Positions 35,886 through 44,966 are shown, numbered from the stretch's first letter. The stretch: DNA of 60,333 nt from Actinospineispora acaciae DSM 45401 (GCF_000620785.1 NZ_JIAI01000024.1:1-60333); one strand, 5' to 3'. Made by a program: numbers and translations. The notes: generated by a model not told the origin, from the sequence alone.

Positions 35886-37124
35886 CTACCGCGCAAGCCA
35901 ACTGTCGCTGCTGCTCTCGGCGACCACCTGGCCCGACGCGACCACGAAGCGCGGCGGCAGGTGGTGGGCCACGGCCTCGCGCAGCGTGCTCCCGTTCAGC
36001 ACCACGAGATCGGCCGGTGCGCCGACGGCGAGCCGGTGGCCGCCGATACCCAGCACCTGGGCGGCGGTCGTGGTGACGGCGTCGAAGAGCGCCTCCAGCC
36101 GCTCCCCCGCGCTCGCGCCGAGCACGTGCGCGGCGAGGAACACGACCTCCAGCATGTTCTGCCGCCCGAACGGGTAGTAGGCGTCCTCGCAGTCGTCCTG
36201 CCCGAGCGCCACCGGCAGCCCCTGCGCGCGCAGCTCGAACACCGGCAGGTGCAGGGCGCCGGTGTGCGGGTCGCTGACGAACCCGAGCCCGGCGTCGCGG
36301 GCGAGTCGGGCGAGGCGCTGCAGGGACGGCTTCGAGTACTGGCTCAGCGCCCTGGCGTGGTTCGCCACGCCGCGGCCCCGCAGGCCCAGCCGGATCAGCT
36401 CGGAGGCGAGCATCTCCGTGGTGCGCAGCCACGGGTCGCCCGCGTCGTCGACCAGCATCGCCACCCGGCGGCCGTGCTTCGCGGCCAGCTCGCACATGCG
36501 CCGGACGTGCTCGCGCGCGTCGGTGTCGGTGTGCTCGATCCACGGAATGCCGCCGACCACGTCGGCGCCCAACGCCACCGCCTCGCGCACCAGGTCCTCC
36601 GCGCCGGGGTCGCACAGGAGCCCGTCCTGCGGGAAGGCGACCACCTGCAGGTCGATCACGCCTCGGAACTCCTCGCGCAGCCGCAGCAGCGGCCGTACCC
36701 CGCGCAGCCCGGCGCGGGAGTCCACGTCGGCGAAGGCGAGCACGTGCCGCAGCCCGTGCTGGAGCCCGGAGCGAAGGCAGCGGCGCGCGTTGGCCTCGAT
36801 GCGCCCCTCGTCGTAGGAGTCCTTGGCCACCGAGGCCAGCTCGATCGACGCGAGCGCCGCGTCCATGCCCGCGCCGGAGTAGGCGGCCAGGGCCGCGTCA
36901 CCGACCAGGTCGAGCGTGTAGACCTTGTCCAGGTGCATGTGGGCGTTGACGAACGACGGGGTGACCAGCGCGCCGTCCGCCTCGACGACGCGGGCGCCCG
37001 GCAGCGGGGTCTCGGACACGGCCGCGATCGAGCCGTCCCGGATGCCGATCCAGCGCGGGCCTTCCGTCCCTCGCAGGCGGGCCTCGGCGACGGTCAGGTC
37101 GTACTCGTCGGTCGAGGATGTCAT
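35886..37124 (-). CDS. Cytosine-deaminase-like amidohydrolase with altered metal site
   Basis: A 412-residue amidohydrolase closest in pattern to cytosine deaminase and AtzC-type enzymes. It keeps NAHMHLDK (H62/H64), VVAFPQDG, NHARAL (H256) and the diagnostic LGQDDCEDAYYPFGRQNMLEV (D310/D311). The HCDE element expected near residue 225 (third metal-binding His and catalytic Glu) reads LVDD instead, so His becomes Leu and Glu becomes Asp. It may use a different metal geometry or catalyse another hydrolysis on a cyclic ureide or amide. Its ATG overlaps the amidase gene stop; the three-gene minus-strand operon is permease, amidase, amidohydrolase. Confidence 0.8.
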   Translation of the reverse strand: MTSSTDEYDLTVAEARLRGTEGPRWIGIRDGSIAAVSETPLPGARVVEADGALVTPSFVNAHMHLDKVYTLDLVGDAALAAYSGAGMDAALASIELASVAKDSYDEGRIEANARRCLRSGLQHGLRHVLAFADVDSRAGLRGVRPLLRLREEFRGVIDLQVVAFPQDGLLCDPGAEDLVREAVALGADVVGGIPWIEHTDTDAREHVRRMCELAAKHGRRVAMLVDDAGDPWLRTTEMLASELIRLGLRGRGVANHARALSQYSKPSLQRLARLARDAGLGFVSDPHTGALHLPVFELRAQGLPVALGQDDCEDAYYPFGRQNMLEVVFLAAHVLGASAGERLEALFDAVTTTAAQVLGIGGHRLAVGAPADLVVLNGSTLREAVAHHLPPRFVVASGQVVAESSSDSWLAR

Positions 37125-38029
37125 GTGGGTTGCCTCCCGTGCGGAAATGGTGTGGCCGCCTCGCCGAGCAGGGTGTCGGCGTGGCGGCGGATCAGGGCGA
37201 GGTTGCGGTCGGCGAGGTGGTCGAACCCCTGCGGCACCGACGAGCCGGGGGTGAGCGAGGCGAGCGCGGTGGCCGGGTCCAGGCGGGCGGATACCCAGCA
37301 CTCGTGCGACGCCGCCCGCGCCACCACGTCCGCGGTGGGCGTGACGACCATCGAGTTGCCGAAGTAGCACACGCCGGCGGCGTCCACCCCGGTGGCGTTC
37401 GCACCGATCAGGTAAACGTGGTTGTCGTAGGCCCTGGCGCGGTTGGTGAGCGTCCACAGGTCCGCCGAACGCAGCAGGGCGGAGGGCCGGCAGATGATCT
37501 CGGCGCCGCTGATCGCGGTGATCCGGGACAGCTCCGGGTAGTCCCCGTCGAAGCAGATGATCAGCCCGATCCGGCCCAGCGGCGTGGACACCACACAGAT
37601 GTCCTCGCCCGGCGTGACCCAGCCGCCGCGATCGCGGCGCTCGCCGGCGAACGGATGCGTCTTGCGGTACACGCCCAGCACCCCGGACGGTCCGAGCAGC
37701 ACCGCGGCGTTGTACACCACGCCGGGCTCCGGACCACGCTCGTAGGTGCCCACCACGAGGTGGATGCCCAGCTCGGCCGCCGCGGTGGCGAACGGGGCGA
37801 GCACCGGACCGGGGACGGCCGACACCAGCCGCCACAGCGTCTCGACGTCCACGCCGGGGGTGAACCCGGTCGTGACCGACTCCGGCAGCACCACGAGCTC
37901 GGCCCCGGTGGCGGCGACGCAGTCGCGTACCAGGGCGACCGCGCGCGCCGAGTTGTCCGCGACGGTCTCGGCGCACAGCGGCCTCGGGGACGGCGCGACC
38001 TGGACCGCGGCCACCGTGCAGGCGCGCAT
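37121..38029 (-). CDS. Nitrilase-superfamily amidase (second copy)
   Basis: A 302-residue C-N hydrolase with triad Glu in VVLPESVTTGF, Lys in VYRKTHPFAGE and Cys in LIICFDGDYPELSR. Substrate-loop features EICRPSALLR and RARAYDNHVYLIGANATG resemble N-carbamoylputrescine and short amide hydrolases. It sits between the NCS2 permease and the cytosine-deaminase-like gene, with overlapping stop and start codons on both sides. In the proposed pathway it could deamidate malonamate or a similar amide left by the transcarbamoylase. It is clearly distinct in sequence from the amidase at 30.9 kb. Confidence 0.8.
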   Translation of the reverse strand: MRACTVAAVQVAPSPRPLCAETVADNSARAVALVRDCVAATGAELVVLPESVTTGFTPGVDVETLWRLVSAVPGPVLAPFATAAAELGIHLVVGTYERGPEPGVVYNAAVLLGPSGVLGVYRKTHPFAGERRDRGGWVTPGEDICVVSTPLGRIGLIICFDGDYPELSRITAISGAEIICRPSALLRSADLWTLTNRARAYDNHVYLIGANATGVDAAGVCYFGNSMVVTPTADVVARAASHECWVSARLDPATALASLTPGSSVPQGFDHLADRNLALIRRHADTLLGEAATPFPHGRQPT

Positions 38030-39411
38030 CAGCCGACCCCTTCGCGATCGAGGTGTCGTTCGACGGCCCGGCGAGGCGCGAACGGGCGCACCAGGTGGTA
38101 GCCGACGAGCACGATCAGCGTGCCGGCGGTGATCCCGGTCAGGGAGAAGCCGGCGGTGATCGTGATGGTCAGGTTCCCGATCCCGGCGAGGATCCCGGCC
38201 GCGAGGGGCACCAGGTTGAGCGGATCGGCGAAGTCGACCCGGTTCTCGATCCAGATCTTGGCGCCGAGCAGCCCGATCATGCCGTAGAGCACCAGCGTGA
38301 TGCCGCCGAGCACACCGGTCGGGGCCGAGGCGATGACGGCGCCGAACTTCGGGCAGAAGCCGAACAGGATCGCCACGGCGGCGGCGATGTAGTAGGCGAG
38401 CGTCGAGTAGATCCGCGTCGCGGCCATGACGCCGATGTTCTCCGCGTAGGTGGTCGTCGGCGAGCTGCCGACCAGGGACGCGAGGGCGGTGGCCACCCCG
38501 TCGCCGACGAACGCGCGACCCAGGTACGGGTCGAGGTCCTCGCCGGTCATCTCCGAGACCGCCTTGACGTGTCCGGCGTTCTCGGCGAGCAGGGCGATGG
38601 CGGACGGGACGACCAGCAGGACGAAGGTGAGGTGGAACGTGGGCAGGTGCGGCCCGGTCAGCTCCCCCAGCGTCGGGCTGGTGATCGTGCTGGGCAGCCC
38701 CAGCCACGGCGCGTTCGCGACCGAGCTCCAGTCGATGCGGTGGACATCCACGCAGGCGCCGCCCGTGCACTGGCGCACCAGCGAGATCTGGTCGGCGACC
38801 CACGAGACGGCGTAGCCGAAGACCAGCGCCAGGAAGATCGCCATGCGGCCGACGAAGCCGCGCGCCACCACTGACATCACGATGACGAACGCGGCGGTGA
38901 GCAGCCCGACCCACTGGTCGGACCGCAGGTACGTCGTGGTGACCACGCTCGCCAGGTTGAACCCGATGATCATGACGACCGCCCCGGTCACCACCGGCGG
39001 CAGGATCGCCCGCACGTGGTGGGCACCGCCGAAATGCACCAGCAGGCCGACGGCGACGAGCAGCAGGCCGGCGATCAGGATCGCGCCGGTGACCGCGGCC
39101 GAGTCGCCGCCCTGCGCGCGGATCGCCGCCGCGCCGGCGAAGAACGAGGCGGAGGTGCCGAGGTAGGACGGGACCTTGCCCTTGACGATCAGCAGGAAGA
39201 TGATCGTTGCCACCCCGGACATCATGATGGCGAGGTTCGGGTTCAGGCCCAGGATCGTCGGGAACACGAACGTCGCTCCGAACATCGCCACGACGTGCTG
39301 GACGCCCAGCCCGATCATCCGAGGGCCGGAGAGCCGCTCGTCCGGGCGCACGGCCTGGCCGTGCGGCGGCGCCTTCCCTCCGTGAACCAGTCTCCACCCG
39401 AGCGTTGGCAT
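38029..39411 (-). CDS. NCS2-family uracil/xanthine-type permease
   Basis: A 460-residue NCS2 transporter with about 14 membrane segments. Family elements are IGLGVQHVVAMFGATFVFPTIL, YLGTSASFFAGAA, PPVVTGAVVMIIGFNLA, the substrate motif SAIALLAENAGHVKAV with the key Glu, and SSPTTTYAENIGVMAATRIYS with the second Glu. The pattern is UraA-like rather than purine-specific. As first gene of the minus-strand operon it supplies a nucleobase-like ring to the hydrolases. This supports a pyrimidine or barbiturate-type substrate for the island. Confidence 0.9.
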   Translation of the reverse strand: MPTLGWRLVHGGKAPPHGQAVRPDERLSGPRMIGLGVQHVVAMFGATFVFPTILGLNPNLAIMMSGVATIIFLLIVKGKVPSYLGTSASFFAGAAAIRAQGGDSAAVTGAILIAGLLLVAVGLLVHFGGAHHVRAILPPVVTGAVVMIIGFNLASVVTTTYLRSDQWVGLLTAAFVIVMSVVARGFVGRMAIFLALVFGYAVSWVADQISLVRQCTGGACVDVHRIDWSSVANAPWLGLPSTITSPTLGELTGPHLPTFHLTFVLLVVPSAIALLAENAGHVKAVSEMTGEDLDPYLGRAFVGDGVATALASLVGSSPTTTYAENIGVMAATRIYSTLAYYIAAAVAILFGFCPKFGAVIASAPTGVLGGITLVLYGMIGLLGAKIWIENRVDFADPLNLVPLAAGILAGIGNLTITITAGFSLTGITAGTLIVLVGYHLVRPFAPRRAVERHLDREGVG

Positions 39412-39434
39412 CGATGCCGTCCTTAGGTCCGATC

Positions 39435-39478
39435 AGCGCAGACACGGAACGTTAGGGGCGGCTCGGCGAGCGCAGACA
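39435..39478. repeat. Direct repeat AGCGCAGACA in the permease promoter region
   Basis: AGCGCAGACA occurs at 39435-39444 and 39469-39478 (TGTCTGCGCT read toward the permease gene), 34 bp apart, about three helical turns. It lies in the 93-bp gap between the permease start and the end of the PucR gene. It may be a tandem activator site. It does not resemble the GGCAAATCT operator. Confidence 0.35.
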
Positions 39479-39504
39479 TGTCGAAATGTGACGAAGACCC
39501 CCAC

Positions 39505-41220
39505 CTATGCCGGTGGCGCGTTACCAAGCCCGCGCATCCGCACGACCCGCAGCGCCAGCGCCACGTTGAGCCTCAGCTCGGGATCGGTGGTGAACGGCCC
39601 GACCAGCCCTTCGAGCTTGCCGATCCGGTAGCGCAGCGTGTTGTAGTGGAAGTGCAGGGCGCGGGCCGCCTCGGCCACGCTGCAGCTGTGGTCCAGCAGG
39701 GTCTGCAGCGTCCGGCGCATGTCGGCGGCCTCCCCGGTGTCCGCCGCCAGCGGGCCGAGGGCTTCGGCGGCGAACGACCGCAGCTCGTCGTTGTCGGTGA
39801 CCAGCGAGATCAACCGGTGCACACCGAGGCTGTCGAAGTGCGCCACGCCGCCGGGGCCGTGCATCCGCCGCCCCACGGTGACCGCCCTGCGCGCCTGGTC
39901 GTAGGCGGCGGGCAGGTCGGCGACCGAGCGGATCGGCCGGCTCACGCCGGTGCTGAAGGAGCGTCGGCCGCCACCCCGGTCACCTCGGACGGCACGGATG
40001 ATCTCGTCGACGACGGCGATCGCGGTGTCCTCCGTCGCGGGCATCAGCGTGACCACCTCGTGGCTGAAGCCCACCACCGGGGCGGTCTTGTCCCGGGCTC
40101 GGACCACCTGCTGCCAGCCCGCGGTCAGCCGGTCCCGCGAGTTCCACGCGGCCTTGGCCGGCCGCGTCCCGTCCGGGTCGGTGTCGTCGAGCCGCGCCAC
40201 GATGACCACCAGCGGCCGGTCGACGTCCCAGCCGAGCTGGCCGCAGTGCTCGGCGACCCGCTCCGGGCCGCCGGCCGTGCCCAGCAGCGCGTCGCGCAGG
40301 AAGTCCCCTCGGTACTTGGACTCGACCGCGGCGACCGCGAGCTGTTTGGTGATGGCCAGCGCGGCGACGGTGGCCGCCCGCTCCAGCGCCTGGACGGTGA
40401 CCGGGCTCAGCTCGGCATGCCGGCCGTAGGCGACGACCCTGCCGTGGTCGGTTCCGCCGGCGACGATCCGCGCGAGCGCCACCTGGCCGGGCCGGCCCTC
40501 GGGGGCGGGCTGGAGCCCGGTGGTGACCCGCTCGGTGAGGAAACGGCCGGTGGGGTCGAACAGCGGTAGCTGGTGCAGCGCCTCGGCGTCGCCCGCGACG
40601 GTCTGCACCCTGCCGTCCGGCGTGCAGATCAGCACGTCGACGTCGAACAGGGTGGCGAACTCCTCGGCGATCTGGGGCAGGTCGCCGCCCTCCAGCACGA
40701 TCGCGGTCAGTGCCCGGTGGAGCCGGTCGGCGATGTCGAGCGCCGAGGACTGCCGGTCCACGAGCTGGGTGAAGACCTGCGAGATGACGTCGTCGAACGA
40801 CACGGCGGCCGGCAGGAGCAGCAGCGGGAAGTCTCGCTTCTCGGCGGCGCCCAGCATCGTGTCCGGCGGCTCCCGCAGGTACCGGCCGGCCTTCACGGCC
40901 AGCGCGGTGACGCCGCGCGCCGCCAGCCCGTCGATGAGATCGCACAGCGCCGCGTCGTCGAGCAGCTCCCCGGCACGGCCGTGCCGCAGCGGGAACCCCG
41001 TGGTGAGCAGCAGCTCGTGCCGCTTCACCCAGGCCAGGATGTCGGGGACCTCCATCACGTTCACCGACTGCACGATCCGGTCGAGCCCGCCCCGGCCCGC
41101 CAGCAACCGCGCGCCCGAGACGCTCGGCAGCGCGAGGACGTCACCGACCGTCAGCGTGTAACCACCCTGCCTTGGCAAATCTTGCCGGTCGGAGCGCGCA
41201 TTATTGGTAGGCGGTTCCAT
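39505..41220 (-). CDS. PucR-family transcriptional regulator
   Basis: A 571-residue regulator. The N-terminal PucR domain (LTVGDVLALPSVSGARLLAG, VNVMEVPDILAWVKRHELLLTTGF, VTALAVKAGRYL) is followed by a GGDEF-like middle region and the C-terminal HTH_30 helix-turn-helix (DHSCSVAEAARALHFHYNTLRYRIGKLE). Family members control purine and ureide catabolism. ATG 41220 adds about 20 residues before the usual LTV start, so the true start may be further in. The palindromic operator at 41172-41186 lies within this 5' region. It is divergent from the DUF2877-fdrA operon, 36 bp apart. Confidence 0.88.
   Translation of the reverse strand: MEPPTNNARSDRQDLPRQGGYTLTVGDVLALPSVSGARLLAGRGGLDRIVQSVNVMEVPDILAWVKRHELLLTTGFPLRHGRAGELLDDAALCDLIDGLAARGVTALAVKAGRYLREPPDTMLGAAEKRDFPLLLLPAAVSFDDVISQVFTQLVDRQSSALDIADRLHRALTAIVLEGGDLPQIAEEFATLFDVDVLICTPDGRVQTVAGDAEALHQLPLFDPTGRFLTERVTTGLQPAPEGRPGQVALARIVAGGTDHGRVVAYGRHAELSPVTVQALERAATVAALAITKQLAVAAVESKYRGDFLRDALLGTAGGPERVAEHCGQLGWDVDRPLVVIVARLDDTDPDGTRPAKAAWNSRDRLTAGWQQVVRARDKTAPVVGFSHEVVTLMPATEDTAIAVVDEIIRAVRGDRGGGRRSFSTGVSRPIRSVADLPAAYDQARRAVTVGRRMHGPGGVAHFDSLGVHRLISLVTDNDELRSFAAEALGPLAADTGEAADMRRTLQTLLDHSCSVAEAARALHFHYNTLRYRIGKLEGLVGPFTTDPELRLNVALALRVVRMRGLGNAPPA
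41172..41186 (+). promoter_or_regulatory. Palindromic operator GGCAA-N3-TTGCC beside pucR
   Basis: TTGGCAAATCTTGCC contains a perfect GGCAA-ATC-TTGCC palindrome and recurs with 14/15 identity, inverted, before the carbamate kinase gene (32510-32524). It lies in or just upstream of the 5' end of pucR and about 70 bp from the divergent DUF2877 gene start, so it could serve both directions. Its placement suggests PucR autoregulation. Confidence 0.65.
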
Positions 41221-41256
41221 AGGGGGAGGGTATTCGCTGCCCTAGCGTCCCGATAC

Positions 41257-42084
41257 ATGAAGTTCTCGGCCGCCGCGAGCACCACCGTGGGTGCCGCTGT
41301 GAGCGGCGAGGTCCGGCCGGCACGGTGGCTGGGGGTGGGCGAGCGCGCGCTGTACCTGATGGTCGGGGACTCGACGGTGGTCGCCGTGGTGACGCATGAC
41401 GCGGTGCGGCTGCCCTGCGCGGTGGTGCTGCCGAGCCGGCACGACGAGCTGTCGCTGCACACGCTCGCGGGCACTCGCCCGGCCGCCCGGGTCGGTGCCG
41501 GCCGCATCGAATGGCTCGGGCCGGCGGGGACGGTGGTTGTCGAGGTCGCCCGGTGGTGGCGGCCGCCTCGGGTGCGGCCCGGCCGGCTGCCGCACCCGAC
41601 GCTCGGGCGGCTGCGGCACGGGGTGGCAGGGCGTGACATCGGCGTCGAGGCCCGCCGTGTCGCGGCGCTCGCGGCCGCCACCGACGAGGCAGGACAGGCC
41701 GAGGCGGCCGTCGGCCTGCTGGGGCGCGGGCCCGGTCTCACCCCGAGCGGGGACGACGTGCTGGCCGGGTTCCTCGTCGCCGCGCGCGCCTTCGGCCGGC
41801 CCAGCCGCGGTGTCGAACGGGCGGTCGCCCTGCATGCCGGGCGGGCGACGAGCGCGCTGTCGGCCCAGCTTCTGCGTCACGCCGCGCGGGGTGAATGCGC
41901 CGAGCAACTGGCCACCGTCCTCACCTCGCCGCGCCGCGGCGACACCGCGTCGACGGCCCGTCCGGTCGCCCGGCTGCTGGCCGTCGGCCACACCTCGGGG
42001 GCCGCGCTCGCGCACGGCGTGCTCGCCGCGGCAACGACCAACCGGATTCGGGCCGCGACCGGTGTCGCGGGACAGGAGGTGTGA
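41257..42084 (+). CDS. DUF2877 protein, AllH/YlbF-like transcarbamoylase subunit
   Basis: A 275-residue DUF2877 protein; the family signature is LLGRGPGLTPSGDDVLAGFLVAA at about residues 160-182. E. coli YlbF (AllH) is almost the same length. In E. coli it acts with FdrA and YlbE as oxamate carbamoyltransferase in allantoin use. Here it starts the operon DUF2877-fdrA-DUF1116-amidohydrolase-MFS, and its stop shares a base with the fdrA start. TAGCGT 9-14 bp before the ATG and the absence of a ribosome site suggest leaderless initiation, as for the carbamate kinase gene. Confidence 0.85.
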   Translation: MKFSAAASTTVGAAVSGEVRPARWLGVGERALYLMVGDSTVVAVVTHDAVRLPCAVVLPSRHDELSLHTLAGTRPAARVGAGRIEWLGPAGTVVVEVARWWRPPRVRPGRLPHPTLGRLRHGVAGRDIGVEARRVAALAAATDEAGQAEAAVGLLGRGPGLTPSGDDVLAGFLVAARAFGRPSRGVERAVALHAGRATSALSAQLLRHAARGECAEQLATVLTSPRRGDTASTARPVARLLAVGHTSGAALAHGVLAAATTNRIRAATGVAGQEV

Positions 42085-43553
42085 TGAGCGTCGTGCATGT
42101 CGAGGCGCGCCAGGGAGCCTATGCGGACTCGGTCGCGCTCATGCAGGTCAGCAAGGCGGCCGCGGCGACCGACGGTGTCGAGGCGGCGCTGGTGGCGATG
42201 GCGACCGAGCTGAACCTGGGCCTGCTCGGGTCGATGGGGTTCGCCCGCCCGGATCCCGTGGGCCCGAACGACCTGCTGGTCGCCCTGCGCGCCCGCGACC
42301 ACACCACCCTGGCGGCCGGACTGGCGACCGTGGAGCAAGGACTCGCTCCCCGTCCCCGGGCCGCCCCCGGTGTGCTCGGCGAGCAGGCCCCGCGCACGGT
42401 CTCCTCGGCGGCCCGCCGTGCCGGGCCCGGGCTCGCGCTCGTCTCGGTGCCGGGAGAGCACGCGTTCACCGAGGCCATGGACGCCCTCGACGCCGGCTGC
42501 GATGTCATGATCTTCTCCGACAACGTCCCTGTCGAGCAGGAGATCCTGCTCAAGGACACCGCCGCCGCGCGCGACCTGCTCGTTCTCGGACCGGACTGCG
42601 GCACCGCCGTGATCGACGGCGTCGGGCTCGGCTTCGCCCACAACCTGGCGCCAGGGCCGGTGGGGGTCGTCGCCGCCTCGGGAACGGGCGCCCAGCAGGT
42701 CCTCTGCCTGCTCGACGCGGCCGGTGTGGGCATCAGCGCGGCGCTCGGCGTGGGGGGACGCGACCTGTCCGGCGCCGTCGCCGGCCGCTCCACCCGCGCC
42801 GCGCTCGCGGCGCTCGACGACGACCCGGCCACCGAGCTCATCCTGGTCGTCTCCAAGCCACCCGACGAGAAGGTCGCCCGCCAGGTGCGCGAGTACGCCC
42901 TCGGCCTGCGCACGCCCGTCCAGTTCGCGCTCGTCGGCCCCGGCCAGCCCGACCTGACCGCCGCCACCGAGACCGCGCTGCGCGGCCTCGGGGTCGCGGT
43001 GCCGCGCTGGCCGCGCTGGCCCAACAGCCACCCCGGCCCGCGACCCGGGTCGCTGCGCGGCCTCTTCGCCGGCGGGACGCTCTGCGACGAGGCGATGGTC
43101 ATCGCCGCCGACCGCCTCGGCCCCGTCCTGTCGAACATCCCGCTGCGGCCCGAATGGCGCACCCACCCGCACGCCCCCACCCCCGGCCACTCGATGATCG
43201 ACTTCGGGGACGACGAGCTGACCACCGGGCGCGCCCACCCCATGATCGACCAGTCGCTGCGGCTCGCCCGGCTGGCCGCCGAGGCATCCGATCCGGCCAC
43301 CTCGGTGATCCTGCTCGACGTGGTGCTCGGCCACGGCGCGCATCCCGACCCCGCGGCCGAGCTCGCCCCGGCCATCGCGACGGCACGGCGGGCCGGGCGG
43401 GTCGCCACGGTGATCAGCTTGATCGGCGCCGCCGCCGACCCACAGGACCTGGCCGGGCAGGCGGTCGCGCTGCGCGACGCCGGGGCGCACGTCTTCCTGT
43501 CCAACGCCCACGCGGCCGCCTTCGCCTGCGACCTGATCGCCACCGGCGGCTGA
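42084..43553 (+). CDS. fdrA: FdrA-family protein (AllF-like transcarbamoylase subunit)
   Basis: A 489-residue FdrA protein, built like a succinyl-CoA-synthetase alpha chain. VHVEARQGAYADSVALMQVS opens it; VMIFSDNVPVEQEILLKD and LLVLGPDCGTAVIDGVGLGFAH are the key motifs; VGVVAASGTGAQQVLCLLD follows. The C-terminal half has GLFAGGTLCDEAM, HSMIDFGDDELTTGRAHPMID and SVILLDVVLGHGAHPDPA. The E. coli homologue belongs to oxamate carbamoyltransferase, which forms carbamoyl phosphate from oxalurate. The natural partner here is carbamate kinase at 32.6 kb. Ligand specificity cannot be read; the ring-opening amidohydrolase suggests another ureido acid. Confidence 0.9.
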   Translation: MSVVHVEARQGAYADSVALMQVSKAAAATDGVEAALVAMATELNLGLLGSMGFARPDPVGPNDLLVALRARDHTTLAAGLATVEQGLAPRPRAAPGVLGEQAPRTVSSAARRAGPGLALVSVPGEHAFTEAMDALDAGCDVMIFSDNVPVEQEILLKDTAAARDLLVLGPDCGTAVIDGVGLGFAHNLAPGPVGVVAASGTGAQQVLCLLDAAGVGISAALGVGGRDLSGAVAGRSTRAALAALDDDPATELILVVSKPPDEKVARQVREYALGLRTPVQFALVGPGQPDLTAATETALRGLGVAVPRWPRWPNSHPGPRPGSLRGLFAGGTLCDEAMVIAADRLGPVLSNIPLRPEWRTHPHAPTPGHSMIDFGDDELTTGRAHPMIDQSLRLARLAAEASDPATSVILLDVVLGHGAHPDPAAELAPAIATARRAGRVATVISLIGAAADPQDLAGQAVALRDAGAHVFLSNAHAAAFACDLIATGG

Positions 43554-43574
43554 CAGACCCGGAGGAGAGAGACC

Positions 43575-44966
43575 ATGAGCGACCTGATGCGCCGCGAGCT
43601 GCAACTGATCACCGCCGGCCTCGACCTGTTCGCCGAGTCCGCCGAGCGGCAGGCCGCCCGTGTGGTCCGCGTCGCGTGGGAGCCGCCACCGCCCGGCACG
43701 GCCGGCGACCTCGCGCGGGTGCTGGCCGACCCCCGCCGAGAGCCGGCGAACGCGCGGGCCGCCCAGCGCGTCCTGACCACGCGCGCCCACCTGGTCGACG
43801 TCCTGCCCGCCGCCGATGCGCTCGGCCTCGGCCCCGGGCGGCTGCTCCACGCCGGTCCGCCGCTCGCCTGGGAGCACGCGTCCGGCCCGATGCGCGGGGC
43901 GCTGATCGGGGCCACCCTCCTCGAAGGGCTCGCGCCCGACGCCACCGGCGCGTCCGCCCTGCTGGAGCGGGGCGACATCGACCTGGAGCCGTGCCACCAC
44001 CGGGGCGCGGTCGGCCCCATGGCGGGGGTCGTCTCACCCTCGATGTGGGTGTTCGTGCTCGAAGACCTCGAATCCGGCCGCCGGACCCACTGCACGCTCA
44101 ACGAAGGACTGGGCAGGGTGCTGCGCTACGGCGCCTTCTCCGACGACGTCCTCGACCGGCTGCGCTGGATGTCGGCCGTGCTCGGCCCGGTGCTGCAAGC
44201 GGCGGTCCGCGCCCATGGCCCGATCGACATCACCGCGATCCTGTCCCAGATGGTGCAGATGGGCGACGAGGCGCACAACCGCAACCGCGCCGGGACGCTC
44301 ATGCTCGTGCGTGAGCTGCTGCCGAGCGCCGTCGAGTCCGCGCACCCCGCGCGGGACGTCGCCGACGTCGCCCGTTTCATCGGCGGCAACGACCACTTCT
44401 TCCTCAACCTCGCCATGCCCGCGTGCAAGCTCGCCCTGGACGCCGCCCGCGACATTCCCGGCTGCACGATGGTGGTGGCCATGGCCCGCAACGGCACGGA
44501 GTTCGGCATCCAGGTCTCCGGCACCGGCGACCGGTGGTTCACCGCCCCCGCGAAGGTGCCGGAGGGGCTCTACCTCGGTGAGTACGGACCGAGCGATGCG
44601 AACCCCGACATCGGTGACTCCGCGATCACCGAGACCGCGGGGCTCGGCGGGGCCGCGATGGCCGCCGCGCCCGCGATCGTCCGGTTCGTGGGCGGCACCG
44701 TGACCGACGCCCTCGCGAGCACCCTCGGCTGCTACGAGATCACCCTCGCCGAGCACGGCTCGCTGTCGATCCCGGCGCTGGACTTCCGGGGAACGCCGGT
44801 CGGGATCGACGTCACCCGCGTCGTCAGGACCGGCATCCTCCCAAAGATCAATACGGGCATAGCGGGCCGGATCGCGGGCACCGGCCAGGTCGGAGCCGGC
44901 CTGGTCACGCCGCCCGCCGAGGTCTTCTCCTCGGCGCTGCGCGCGCTCGCAACGGCCGCCGGCTGA
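43575..44966 (+). CDS. DUF1116 protein (YlbE/AllG-like transcarbamoylase subunit)
   Basis: A 463-residue DUF1116 protein, almost always encoded next to fdrA. Landmarks are GLGPGRLLHAGPPLAWEHASGPMRGA, CHHRGAVGPMAGVVSPSMWVFVLED, LNEGLGRVLRYGAF, ILSQMVQMGDEAHNRNRAGT, FIGGNDHFFLNLAMPACKLALD and GCTMVVAMARNGTEFGIQVSG. The many conserved Asn, His and Asp residues suggest it contributes the active site. It starts 21 bp after fdrA with GGAGGAGAGAG as ribosome site. E. coli YlbE is somewhat shorter at about 420 residues. Confidence 0.9.
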   Translation: MSDLMRRELQLITAGLDLFAESAERQAARVVRVAWEPPPPGTAGDLARVLADPRREPANARAAQRVLTTRAHLVDVLPAADALGLGPGRLLHAGPPLAWEHASGPMRGALIGATLLEGLAPDATGASALLERGDIDLEPCHHRGAVGPMAGVVSPSMWVFVLEDLESGRRTHCTLNEGLGRVLRYGAFSDDVLDRLRWMSAVLGPVLQAAVRAHGPIDITAILSQMVQMGDEAHNRNRAGTLMLVRELLPSAVESAHPARDVADVARFIGGNDHFFLNLAMPACKLALDAARDIPGCTMVVAMARNGTEFGIQVSGTGDRWFTAPAKVPEGLYLGEYGPSDANPDIGDSAITETAGLGGAAMAAAPAIVRFVGGTVTDALASTLGCYEITLAEHGSLSIPALDFRGTPVGIDVTRVVRTGILPKINTGIAGRIAGTGQVGAGLVTPPAEVFSSALRALATAAG

